Part shown: piece after piece, positions 8,590 to 16,901 of the stretch | Numbering within the stretch: position 1 is the first letter of the stretch | How the letters are laid out: each line of letters starts with the position of its first letter | Source: Methylophilales bacterium LSUCC0135 | GTDB taxonomy: Bacteria > Pseudomonadota > Gammaproteobacteria > Burkholderiales > Methylophilaceae | DNA: 57,632 nt | Reading direction: 5' to 3' | Assembly: GCA_001704575.1 (NCBI GenBank) | Contig: MCAW01000006.1 | Span: 1 to 57,632 of the forward strand | The notes under the pieces: model-generated | The model's input: the letters and a program-made list of their open reading frames with translations, nothing else | What the model was told of the DNA's origin: nothing | Database searches by the model: none | Translations under genes and position numbers: made by a program

Positions 8590-11355
8590 GTGAACGATTC
8601 CCCCCTCATCCTCTGCTCCACCGCCCGTCTTGCGCGCAGTTTGCGCAATCTTCATGCTCGTAACTTGGCTGCCGAACAAAAGCAATGGCAGCCTTTGAGC
8701 GCTTTTACGCTGAATGGCTGGCTTGATGGGCAATTGGAAGAGGCCCTGCTTTGCGGCGATATTGCGCCGGACGAGGTGCCGCGCGGCAGGCTCAGCAATG
8801 CGCAAGAGCGATTACTGTGGGAACAGGCGATAGAAAGCACGCTGAAAGATCTCGATACGGCGCCGCTGTTCGACATGACCGGTCTGGCCACTGCCGCGCA
8901 GGAGGCCAACCGCCTGCTGATCGAGTGGAATCTGAGCCTGGACAGCGATGACATGGCAGAAGAGACCCGCCAGTTTCTGCTTTGGCGGCAGAGATTCCAG
9001 CATTTGTGCAAACAGGGCGGCTGGCTCGAAGCTGTGCGTTATTCCAGCTGGCAGGTGCAGTGTGTGGAGCAGGGGCTGCTGGCGCTGCCAGCCCATGTTG
9101 CGCTGGCCGGGTTCGACCGCATCAGCCCCTTGCAGCAGCGTCTGTTCGATGCCTTGCGCGCGCAGGGCAGCAGCGTCGAACGCCATCTGCTGGCGCATGA
9201 GGCGCCGCAGTCCGTTTGCCGTGTGGAACTCAATGATCAGGATGCCGAGTGCCGTGCCGCCGTTGCATGGGTGCAACAGCAGCTGGCGCGCAACCCGGCA
9301 GCGCGGCTGGCGATTGTCGTACCCGAGCTTAACGTGCTGCGCGAGAAGCTGGCAGCCTTGCTCGATGAGGCGTTGCAACCCGAAACCGTGACGCCACTGC
9401 TGGCACAGTCTTCACGTCGTTATGATTTTTCTCTGGGCGTTCCTCTCAGTACCCGGCCGGTCGTCGCGGCTGCCCTCAACTTGCTGCGTTTCGGCATGCA
9501 GCGTCAAGCCGTGCCGCAGGCGGAGATTTCCGCCTTGTTGCACAACCCTTACTGGTCGGCCGCTTATACCGAAGCCGATGCCCGCGCACAGCTCGATGCG
9601 ATGATGCGCGAATGGCTGCCGCTGACGTTGAAGACGCAGCGTTTTCAGAATTTTGTACAGAAAGCGCTGACCGGTGAAAAGGCGCTGCCGCTGGCCGCAC
9701 TCGATCGGGATTTGCAGGCTTTGCTCAAACATTGCGAGATGCATAGCGGCCGGCAGTTGCCATCGGTCTGGGCCGGTGTGTTCGTAACAGCGCTGCAGCA
9801 AGCCCGCTGGCCTGGTGAGCGCAGCCCTTCCAGTCATGAATATCAGGCCAGGCAATCGTTTGAAAAGGCGCTGCAGGCGCTGGCCGATCTCGACCCTTTG
9901 ACTGGCGCGGTCAACGCACCGGATGCGCTCAGGCGCCTCAGCCAGTTGTGCAAGGAGCAGATTTTCCAGCCAGAAGCGCAGGACATGCCGCAGTTGCAGG
10001 TGCTGGGCATGCTGGAGGCCGCCGCCGGGCCGCTGGATGCCATGTGGGTGATGGGCATGAACGACCATGTCTGGCCGCCCGCGCCCAATCCCAATCCTTT
10101 GCTGCCCGCGGCTTTGCAGCGCGCAGCGGCAACGCCGAACGCAGACAGCCGCGTACAGATGGCATTTGCCCGTGCGATTCACCAGCGCTTGCTGGCCAGC
10201 GCCGCAGAGATAGTTTTTTCCAGTGCGCTCAAGGATGGCGAGCGCATGCTGCGTTGCAGCCCTTTGCTGCATGATATTCCGCTGGCTGGCGCTGACAGCC
10301 CGCTGTTTTCCACGCTGTTTTGCACACTGGCGGAAACGCTGGCAACCGCTGCGCCGAGCCGCCTGCATGTGCTTGAAGACAGCCGCGCGCCAGCGGTGCA
10401 GGAGGGCGAGCATGTGGCCGGCGGCACCGGTCTGTTGAAGGCGCAGGCGATCTGCCCGGCCTGGGCTTTCTATCAATACCGGCTGCATGCCCGCGCCCTG
10501 AAATCACCGGTCAACGGGCTTGACGCCATGGAGCGGGGCACGCTGGTGCATGGCGTGCTGGAGCATTTCTGGCAGGATCGCAGATCGGACGAACTGCGCG
10601 AGATGCCAGCTGCTGTCTTGCAATCGGCGGTTTCTGCGGCGGCTGCCAAAGCGCTGGACGACTTCAACGCGCAGCATGACGCCGCGCTTTCAGCGGCATT
10701 CATCGCGCTTGAACACGACCGCCTCTGCAAGCTGGCGCTGGCCTGGATCACCGAAGTCGAGCTGCAGCGCCCGCTGGATTTTGCCGTGACGGCGCGCGAG
10801 CAGGAGGTCAAGCTTGCCATCGAAGGCATTGCCATCCGGCTGGTGATCGACCGCGTCGATACGCTGGAAGACGGCCGGCTGGTGCTGATCGATTACAAGA
10901 CCGGTAACCGCAACGATTTCAAGAACTGGGCCGATCAACGCATCAGCGAGCCGCAGCTGCCCATCTATGCCGCTTTTGTGCTGGCGATGAGCGAAGCTGA
11001 GAAGAGCGAAGTCGCAGCGGTCTGCTATGCCCAGGTCAGGATCGATAAAAGCGGTTTCATCGGTGTTGCGCGTGAGGCCGACCTGCTGCAGGGGCCGCTG
11101 GTGCTGGATGAAAGCAGAGGCCGCAGAGTGTTCGATGCGGCAGCCTTCCCTGATTGGGCCTCGCTCCTGCAACACTGGAAAGACAGTATTTCTGCGGTGG
11201 CACGCGAACTGAAAGCGGGCGAGGCAGCTATCCGTTTTGAGGACGAAAAACAGCTGGCCTATTGCGAGGTGTTGCCACTGCTACGCCTGCCAGAGCGGCA
11301 GTTACAATTCGAGCGTCCGGAACTGATCAGCGGTCTCATGCAGGAGGCAGGCTGA
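8590..11355 (+). CDS. AddB-like PD-(D/E)XK nuclease (DNA repair exonuclease subunit)
   Basis: The start is GTG at 8590, giving 921 residues. The N-terminal two thirds are an inactivated-helicase-like region. The C-terminal part is a RecB/AddB-type nuclease, with GTLVHGVLEHFW at about residue 649 and the catalytic LVLIDYKTGN at about 766. It ends in an ATGA overlap with the AddA-like helicase gene. Together they should form a RecBCD/AddAB-type enzyme that processes double-strand ends. Unlike typical AddB it shows only scattered cysteines and no CxxCxxxxxC cluster around the nuclease, so the iron-sulphur staple appears absent. It corresponds to the family often annotated in betaproteobacteria as a probable DNA repair protein. 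Confidence 0.85.
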   Translation: MNDSPLILCSTARLARSLRNLHARNLAAEQKQWQPLSAFTLNGWLDGQLEEALLCGDIAPDEVPRGRLSNAQERLLWEQAIESTLKDLDTAPLFDMTGLATAAQEANRLLIEWNLSLDSDDMAEETRQFLLWRQRFQHLCKQGGWLEAVRYSSWQVQCVEQGLLALPAHVALAGFDRISPLQQRLFDALRAQGSSVERHLLAHEAPQSVCRVELNDQDAECRAAVAWVQQQLARNPAARLAIVVPELNVLREKLAALLDEALQPETVTPLLAQSSRRYDFSLGVPLSTRPVVAAALNLLRFGMQRQAVPQAEISALLHNPYWSAAYTEADARAQLDAMMREWLPLTLKTQRFQNFVQKALTGEKALPLAALDRDLQALLKHCEMHSGRQLPSVWAGVFVTALQQARWPGERSPSSHEYQARQSFEKALQALADLDPLTGAVNAPDALRRLSQLCKEQIFQPEAQDMPQLQVLGMLEAAAGPLDAMWVMGMNDHVWPPAPNPNPLLPAALQRAAATPNADSRVQMAFARAIHQRLLASAAEIVFSSALKDGERMLRCSPLLHDIPLAGADSPLFSTLFCTLAETLATAAPSRLHVLEDSRAPAVQEGEHVAGGTGLLKAQAICPAWAFYQYRLHARALKSPVNGLDAMERGTLVHGVLEHFWQDRRSDELREMPAAVLQSAVSAAAAKALDDFNAQHDAALSAAFIALEHDRLCKLALAWITEVELQRPLDFAVTAREQEVKLAIEGIAIRLVIDRVDTLEDGRLVLIDYKTGNRNDFKNWADQRISEPQLPIYAAFVLAMSEAEKSEVAAVCYAQVRIDKSGFIGVAREADLLQGPLVLDESRGRRVFDAAAFPDWASLLQHWKDSISAVARELKAGEAAIRFEDEKQLAYCEVLPLLRLPERQLQFERPELISGLMQEAG

Positions 11356-14300
11356 TGCTTGACGATGCACAATCATCGCTGCTGAAGGAAGACGCTGAAA
11401 GTCGCGAACGCGCACTTGATGCCCACGAGTCTTTCATCATCGAGGCCCCGGCCGGGGCGGGCAAGACCGAACTGCTGACGCAGCGCTTTCTGCGCCTGTT
11501 GCAGACCGTCAGCGAGCCGGAAGAGATAGTCGCCATCACCTTCACCAACAAGGCCGCCTCGGAAATGCGCGCGCGCGTGCTCGACAGCCTGCAGGATGCG
11601 GTGGACGCAGTGCCGGTGGACAAGGCGCACAAGCAGGAGACGCGTGCACTGGCACTCGATACCCTGCGCCATGCCGCCGAGCGCGGCTGGCAATTGCTGG
11701 AAAATCCGGCGCCTCTGCGCATCTATACGATTGATTCGTTCAGCAGCCATCTGGCGCGGCAGATGCCGCTGATGAGCCGTTTCGGCGCGCAGCCCGGCGT
11801 GCGCGATGATGCCGCAGCCTGTTACGAGGAAGCCGCGACCCGCACGCTGGAATTGCTGGAGGACGAAGCTAGCGGCGAGACCGTGCAACAGGCGCTGCGC
11901 TATTTCGATAACGATGCCTATCGCCTCAACCAGTTGCTGGCGGAAATGCTGGCGAAGCGCGACCAGTGGCTGGATTACACGCAGAACCATGCAACGCCTG
12001 AATTGGCTGAAGCAGCGTTGGGTCGCATGATCATGCACGATATGCGTGCGGCGGTGACCATACTGACGCCTGCCATGCAGCAGCGTTTGATGCCGCTGGC
12101 GCGCTATGCGGCGGGCAACCTGCCGTGCGAGGAGCCGATTGCACTGCTGCGCGACTGGGATACGCCGCTGGCGCTCAAGCCGGAGGCGCTGCCGATGTGG
12201 CGTGCCGTGTGCGATCTGTTGCTGACCGGCAAGGACCACAAGGGCAGTCTGCGCAAGGCGCTGAACAAGAATCAAGGCTTGCCGGCCACGCCGGAAGCCA
12301 AACCCTATAAAGAGCAGTTGGCCGCATTCATCGACGAGCTGCGCCAGCTGTCCGGTGCAGAACAGGCGCTGGCCGGGCTACGGTTGCTGCCCGATGCCCG
12401 GCACGAAAAAGAGGTCTGGCAGATCATTGCCGTATTGGGGCGGTTGCTGAAAATTGCGGCAGCGCAGTTGTGGCTGGTGTTTCAGGCGAGCGGCGAGGTG
12501 GATTTCGTTGAGGTTGCCAAGCGCGCGCTGGATGCGCTGGAAGATGACGCCGGTAACCCGACCGATCTTGCCCTGAAGCTTGATTACCGTATCCAGCACC
12601 TGCTGGTGGACGAGTTTCAGGATACCAGCCCGACCCAGATCAAGCTGTTGCAGCGACTCACGCGCGGCTGGCAGCCGGGCGACGGCCGCACGCTGTTTCT
12701 GGTCGGCGACCCGATGCAATCGATCTACCGTTTCCGCAAGGCCAATGTCGGCCTGTTTCTGCGCGTGGCGGAGGAGGGCATCGGTGACCTGCAGCTGGAC
12801 AAGCTGCGACTGTGGCGCAACAACCGTTCATGCGAGCCGGTCATCGACTGGATCAATCACGCTTTTGAGCGCGTGTTCCCGCAACAGGACAGCGATATGC
12901 TCGGCGCCATCCGCTACCGCGCGTTTGCCGCGACCAAGGCGCATGAAGACGGCGCCGGGGTGGAGGTGCATGCCTTGATTGCGGAGCGGGCGAGCGGTGA
13001 TGCGGAAGAATCCGCAGAAGATGAGGAGGTGGCCGACAGCGCGGATGTGCTGAGGCAGCAAGAAGCAGACAAGATCATCGCCATCATTCAACAGACCCGG
13101 GCAGAAAAGCCGCAGGCGAAGATCGCCGTACTGGTGCGTGCCAGAAGCCATCTGCATGCGCTGGTGAGCCGTATCCGTCGGCATCATCCCGACCTCAGCT
13201 TTCAGGCGGTGGAGATCGAAGAGCTGGCCAACCGCCAGATCGTGCAGGACCTGCTCTCGCTCACCAACGCCCTGCATCACCGCGCCGACCGAGTGCACTG
13301 GCTGGCGATTCTGCGAGCGCCCTGGTGCGGTCTCACGCTGGCGGACCTGCATGCGCTGGCCGGACATCACCGTCATCGCACCATACACAGCCTGATGCAC
13401 GATGAGGCAAGGCTCAAGGCGATGAGCGAAGATGGCCGCGCGCGCCTGCAGCATCTGCGCGAGGTAATGGACGAAGCCCTGCTGCAGCGCGGCCGCCAGA
13501 GCACGGCACGCTGGGTGCACGGCGTTTGGCTCATGCTGGGCGGGCCGGATTGTCTGTGGGAGCCCGGCGATGTGCGCGACGTGCAGGCCTTTTTCGAGCG
13601 TATCGCCAGACTCGAAGCCGGCGGGCAGTTCAGCCCTGAACAGTTGGCGATCGAAGTGCAGAAACTTTACGCCGCACCCGACGCAGAAGCTGACGATCGT
13701 CTGCAGTTCATGACCATCCACAAATCCAAAGGGCTTGAATTCGACACCGTGATTCTGCCGGGGCTGGACCGCCAGACTGGCGGCAACGACCAGGCTCTGC
13801 TGTTATGGGATGAGGTGCCGCGCGAGAACGGCGCCCACGATGCGGCAGAAACCGACCTGATTGTCGCGCCGCTGCCGCCGAGAGGCCAGGTCAAAACATC
13901 GGCGCCTACGCCATACAGCTATCTCAAGCATCTGGAGCGCACGCGTGCCGGAAACGAAGACGCCCGTGTGCTCTACGTGGCCGCAACCCGCGCCGAGCGC
14001 CGCCTGCACCTGCTGGGGGTTGCCGGGCGTGACGACAAGGGCGAGCTGAAGGCGCCCAAAGGCAGCTTTCTCGAATTGCTCTGGCCGCATGTTTATGCAG
14101 AATTTGCCGCTGCTGGTGAATCGGGCGTTACCGCCATGCCATCGAACATTGAAGCGGATACGCAAATGGATATTCAAGCGGCACAAAGCGGCGCAAGCAT
14201 TGCCGGTTTCGTACCCAAACTGGTACGGCTGGCCCAACCGGGCGTGCCTGCCGTGCTCGCCCGGCGTCCGCAAAAGATCGCTGCCATGCCGTCCGGCAAA

Positions 14301-14861
14301 GGCACGCCAACAGAAGAAGCCGGCAAAGACGCAAGCAAAGACAGTGCTGAAAACATCGACAACATCATCGGCATTCTTGCCCATCGCTATCTGGAATTCA
14401 TTGCCCGACAGGGCCTGGCGGCATGGCCGCACAGCCGCATCGAAGACTTGAAGCCCGCCATGCTGAAATGGCTGCAACGGCAAGGCGTGAAAGCCGGCGC
14501 ACAGGAAGCCGCTGCCGAAAGCACTATCGCCATGCTCAAGATAACCCTGCAAAGTGAAGACGGCCGCTGGTTGCTAAAGCCCAGAACAAGTGCCAGCGCC
14601 GAACTGCCCATCAGCACCATCGAAGACGACGGCACTACAACGCAACGTCTCGACCTGACCTTTGTCGAGGATGGCGAGCGCTGGATTATCGACTACAAAT
14701 CGACGCAGTTTGCGCCCGATGTCAGTGAGGAAGTATTGCGCCGGCAGGCCGAAACCCACGGTGCCCAACTGCAGGGCTATGCAAGGCTGTTCGAGGCAGA
14801 AGGTTTGCCGGTGATCACGGCCATCTTCTTTTTGAGCGTGGGAAGGCTGGTCAGACTGTAA
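11355..14861 (+). CDS. AddA/RecB-like UvrD-family helicase-nuclease
   Basis: The start is ATG 11355, overlapping the previous stop and preceded by AGGAGGCAGGC; the product is 1168 residues. Superfamily 1 helicase motifs are in order: Walker A PAGAGKTE (about 31-38), LLVDEFQDTSP (about 416), VGDPMQSIYRFR (about 450), MTIHKSKGLEFD (about 785) and YVAATRAERR (about 873). The C-terminal nuclease motif is WIIDYKST (about 1110). The protein unwinds and degrades DNA ends for recombination repair, acting with the upstream AddB-like partner. Nothing appears missing. dinD follows on the same strand after 181 bases, which makes a DNA-damage neighbourhood. Confidence 0.92.
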   Translation: MLDDAQSSLLKEDAESRERALDAHESFIIEAPAGAGKTELLTQRFLRLLQTVSEPEEIVAITFTNKAASEMRARVLDSLQDAVDAVPVDKAHKQETRALALDTLRHAAERGWQLLENPAPLRIYTIDSFSSHLARQMPLMSRFGAQPGVRDDAAACYEEAATRTLELLEDEASGETVQQALRYFDNDAYRLNQLLAEMLAKRDQWLDYTQNHATPELAEAALGRMIMHDMRAAVTILTPAMQQRLMPLARYAAGNLPCEEPIALLRDWDTPLALKPEALPMWRAVCDLLLTGKDHKGSLRKALNKNQGLPATPEAKPYKEQLAAFIDELRQLSGAEQALAGLRLLPDARHEKEVWQIIAVLGRLLKIAAAQLWLVFQASGEVDFVEVAKRALDALEDDAGNPTDLALKLDYRIQHLLVDEFQDTSPTQIKLLQRLTRGWQPGDGRTLFLVGDPMQSIYRFRKANVGLFLRVAEEGIGDLQLDKLRLWRNNRSCEPVIDWINHAFERVFPQQDSDMLGAIRYRAFAATKAHEDGAGVEVHALIAERASGDAEESAEDEEVADSADVLRQQEADKIIAIIQQTRAEKPQAKIAVLVRARSHLHALVSRIRRHHPDLSFQAVEIEELANRQIVQDLLSLTNALHHRADRVHWLAILRAPWCGLTLADLHALAGHHRHRTIHSLMHDEARLKAMSEDGRARLQHLREVMDEALLQRGRQSTARWVHGVWLMLGGPDCLWEPGDVRDVQAFFERIARLEAGGQFSPEQLAIEVQKLYAAPDAEADDRLQFMTIHKSKGLEFDTVILPGLDRQTGGNDQALLLWDEVPRENGAHDAAETDLIVAPLPPRGQVKTSAPTPYSYLKHLERTRAGNEDARVLYVAATRAERRLHLLGVAGRDDKGELKAPKGSFLELLWPHVYAEFAAAGESGVTAMPSNIEADTQMDIQAAQSGASIAGFVPKLVRLAQPGVPAVLARRPQKIAAMPSGKGTPTEEAGKDASKDSAENIDNIIGILAHRYLEFIARQGLAAWPHSRIEDLKPAMLKWLQRQGVKAGAQEAAAESTIAMLKITLQSEDGRWLLKPRTSASAELPISTIEDDGTTTQRLDLTFVEDGERWIIDYKSTQFAPDVSEEVLRRQAETHGAQLQGYARLFEAEGLPVITAIFFLSVGRLVRL

Positions 14862-14900
14862 TCGATACATTTTTGACCTTCGGCATGGAGGTCGATTAGC

Positions 14901-15050
14901 ATGGTTCTGCGATTCAATGATCTCAACGAACAAGAGGGCGTGCAAATGCAAAATAACAATACGTACCCACCGCATCAGCTGCTGAACGATCACCACAACT
15001 GCTTCACCGCCAGCGTTATTGCGTCGGGTGAGGAGCGTGCTTATGGATAA
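14901..15050 (+). CDS. Small ORF of 49 aa upstream of and overlapping dinD, not recognised
   Basis: ATG 14901 follows GGAGGTCGATTAGC. The frame gives 49 residues and ends at TAA 15050, inside the first codons of dinD (overlap of eight bases). The sequence has no signal peptide or membrane helix; a His/Asn-rich stretch (NDHHN) is visible. It could be a real small protein translationally coupled to dinD or a leader that sets dinD translation. I recognise no family, and the frame could equally be chance. Confidence 0.3.
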   Translation: MVLRFNDLNEQEGVQMQNNNTYPPHQLLNDHHNCFTASVIASGEERAYG

Positions 15051-15933
15051 ATTGCAGGCAACAAAACCGGGTCAAAGCCTTGAGCAACTCAAGCAAACCA
15101 ATGCGCACGGCGCTGAATACTGGAGCGCGCGCGACCTGCAAACGCTGCTGGGTTACAGCCAATGGCGAAGGTTTGAAGATGCAATCAAACGGGCGATCAC
15201 ATCATGTGAATCATCTGGAAACAACCCTGAGAACCATTTTGCCGGCGCCGGCAAAATGGTCGAACTCGGTTCTGGAAGTGAGCGTGTCATCGAAGACTAT
15301 CAGCTCTCCCGCTTCGCCTGTTATCTTATCGCCCAGAACGGCGACCCGCGCAAACCGGAAATTGCTCAAGCACAAAAATACTTTGCCATTCAGGCACGCC
15401 GTCAGGAGCTCAGCGATCAGGCTGCTGCCGACCTGGAGCGCCTGGAACTGCGCAAGCAGACCAGTGAAGAATTCAAGGCACTATCTGGCGCAGCACAGGA
15501 TGCCGGCGTGCAAAGCAAGATGTTTGGCGTGTTTCATGATGCAGGCTATAAAGGGCTTTATGGCGGCTTGAGCAGTGCCGCCATCAAATCCCGAAAAGCC
15601 ATTCCGGAAAAGGAAAACCTTCTGGACAGGATGAATGCAACGGAGCTTGCCGCCAACCAATTCCGCATGACCCAGACCCGCGACAAATTGGCGCGAGACC
15701 GCATACACAACCAGGCGCAGGCGATTCAGACACATGAAAAAGTCGGCAAGGAAGTGCGCGATGCGATCAAGCGTATTGGCGGCACACTGCCTGAAAAGAT
15801 TGCACCTGCCGAACACATCAAGGAAGTAGAGAAGCGGTTGAAAAGCATCACTCCGAGGCTGGAACTGGATGAGCGAGAAGCCGGTGGTTTGCTTGGTGGC
15901 ACAGGAAGCAAATCAGGGAAGGATGACGAATGA
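15043..15933 (+). CDS. dinD: DNA-damage-inducible protein D (DinD)
   Basis: ATG 15043 is chosen because GAGGAG lies seven bases upstream; a TTG eight codons earlier is less likely. The product has 296 residues. The N-terminal half is a BRO-N/KilA-like region (EYWSARDLQTLLGYSQWRRF, then a block around RVIEDYQLSRFACYLIAQNG), and the rest is a charged helical domain (YFAIQARRQEL; RMNATELAANQFRMTQTRDKL). E. coli DinD is an SOS-induced protein that inhibits RecA strand exchange. I found no convincing LexA box upstream, so SOS control here is not shown. The location downstream of the AddAB-like pair fits a repair role. Confidence 0.85.
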   Translation: MDKLQATKPGQSLEQLKQTNAHGAEYWSARDLQTLLGYSQWRRFEDAIKRAITSCESSGNNPENHFAGAGKMVELGSGSERVIEDYQLSRFACYLIAQNGDPRKPEIAQAQKYFAIQARRQELSDQAAADLERLELRKQTSEEFKALSGAAQDAGVQSKMFGVFHDAGYKGLYGGLSSAAIKSRKAIPEKENLLDRMNATELAANQFRMTQTRDKLARDRIHNQAQAIQTHEKVGKEVRDAIKRIGGTLPEKIAPAEHIKEVEKRLKSITPRLELDEREAGGLLGGTGSKSGKDDE

Positions 15934-16012
15934 AGGAACCGGCCGTTATTGCCGAAACTTTAAAACCGGAATCAGATGAGCGGGACTCGTTTGTCGTATT
16001 TTTGGGTTACTG

Positions 16013-16049
16013 AAAAATCATGCTCTGCCATAACCACTGGCAGAGCATG
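16013..16049 (-). terminator. Rho-independent terminator for the 55-aa gene
   Basis: There is a perfect 11-bp inverted repeat, CATGCTCTGCC / GGCAGAGCATG, with a nine-base loop (16019-16049). On the minus strand it is followed by ATTTTTC (16018-16012). It lies nine bases after the stop of the small minus-strand gene. On the plus strand, where dinD ends about 85 bases earlier, no T-run follows, so it is oriented for the small gene. Confidence 0.8.
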
Positions 16050-16057
16050 CAAACCGG

Positions 16058-16225
16058 TTATTGGCTGTTTTTCTGTTGCTGGAAATACCAGCTTTTAAAA
16101 GCGGATAAAGTCTGTAAACGTGCGTATGGGTTTGAGGTCTGAATCCATTGTGTGGAAGTGCTGCGTTTGCCGCTTCGGGCTGCCTTGCCCGGCATGCCCC
16201 AGTCCTTGATGTTTTGTGAAATCAT
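16058..16225 (-). CDS. Small basic protein of 55 aa, not recognised
   Basis: ATG 16225 is preceded by GGAGGAAACAAGC, a strong ribosome site, and the frame closes at TAA 16058. The protein begins MISQNIKDWGMPGKAARSGK and is basic with several Ser, Thr and Gln; the C-terminal part is aromatic and Gln-rich (SWYFQQQKNSQ). It has no signal peptide, membrane helix or cysteine. A perfect terminator hairpin follows at once, and a plausible promoter lies upstream: TTGCAA, 17 bases, TAATTT, read leftward around 16280-16310. These independent signals make a genuine stand-alone small gene likely, although I know no family for it. Confidence 0.6.
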   Translation of the reverse strand: MISQNIKDWGMPGKAARSGKRSTSTQWIQTSNPYARLQTLSAFKSWYFQQQKNSQ

Positions 16226-16446
16226 TGCTTGTTTCCTCCAGTTAAATAAACCGTTTGACGTGTTGTTATTTACGATGGAACAAAATTAATGCATTCCACT
16301 TGGGCTTGCAATATGTAAGCGATTAGGAATATTTATCGTATTGTTAAGCAAAATATAATCTGAAAAACCCCCTGTAACAGCGCGGCTGGCAAGGTGTTCA
16401 TGTGGTGTTTTGTGAAGTGTAAATTTTTAGTGATTAAAGGATATTG

Positions 16447-16866
16447 ATGGCTATCGGCTGGTTTTCTGTATTAAAGGCCGTCCCTTGGGGACAGGTCATC
16501 GACAATGCGCCCAAGGTGGTGGAGGGCGCGAAGAAGTTCTGGGGCACGGTCGCTGCGAAGTCTTCCGCAGATGAACACGAGGTGGTGGATGTGTCGCCGG
16601 AAGCCGATGAGGGTGATGCGTTGCAGGCGCTGCATCAACGTATTGCCGTGCTGGAGAAATCCAATCAGGAGTTGCATCGGCAGATGCTGGCTTCATCCGG
16701 GTTGATCAGTACGCTCGCCGACCAGAATGCGCAGCTGGTCAGCCGCATTGAAGCTAACCGCAAGCGCATGCTCTGGCTGACTGTGCTTTGCCTGCTGACG
16801 GCGGTTTCGCTACTGGCGCTGCTGGCTTTCATGCTTGATTTCATATTTACGCAGCACGCCGCCTGA
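16447..16866 (+). CDS. Hypothetical protein with coiled coil and C-terminal membrane anchor
   Basis: ATG 16447 follows AAAGGATATTG; the product is 139 residues. The middle (about 60-105) is a predicted coiled coil (LHQRIAVLEKSNQELHRQML). A single hydrophobic helix near residues 109-132 (LWLTVLCLLTAVSLLALLAF) would anchor the tail in the inner membrane with most of the protein in the cytoplasm. The N-terminus (WFSVLKAVPWGQVIDNAPKV) has an amphipathic look. I do not recognise a family. It converges with mfd, 35 bases apart. Confidence 0.7.
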   Translation: MAIGWFSVLKAVPWGQVIDNAPKVVEGAKKFWGTVAAKSSADEHEVVDVSPEADEGDALQALHQRIAVLEKSNQELHRQMLASSGLISTLADQNAQLVSRIEANRKRMLWLTVLCLLTAVSLLALLAFMLDFIFTQHAA

Positions 16867-16901
16867 GGCTGCGCCGCCGGATCTTGTATTTCAGCTTCCG
16901 G

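Noticed and set aside
9412-10488. 358-codon minus-strand frame opposite the AddB-like gene
   Set aside because: It lies wholly within a convincing coding gene on the other strand and has no recognisable motif.
14855-14872. LexA-like box CTGTAATCGATACAT before dinD
   Set aside because: The second half-site does not reach CAG at the required spacing (CTG-N10-CAG), so SOS control cannot be claimed from it.
15930-16013. 27-codon frame starting in an ATGA overlap with the dinD stop
   Set aside because: It is too short, no ribosome site beyond the overlap, and no similarity; possibly a decayed gene tail but not supportable.
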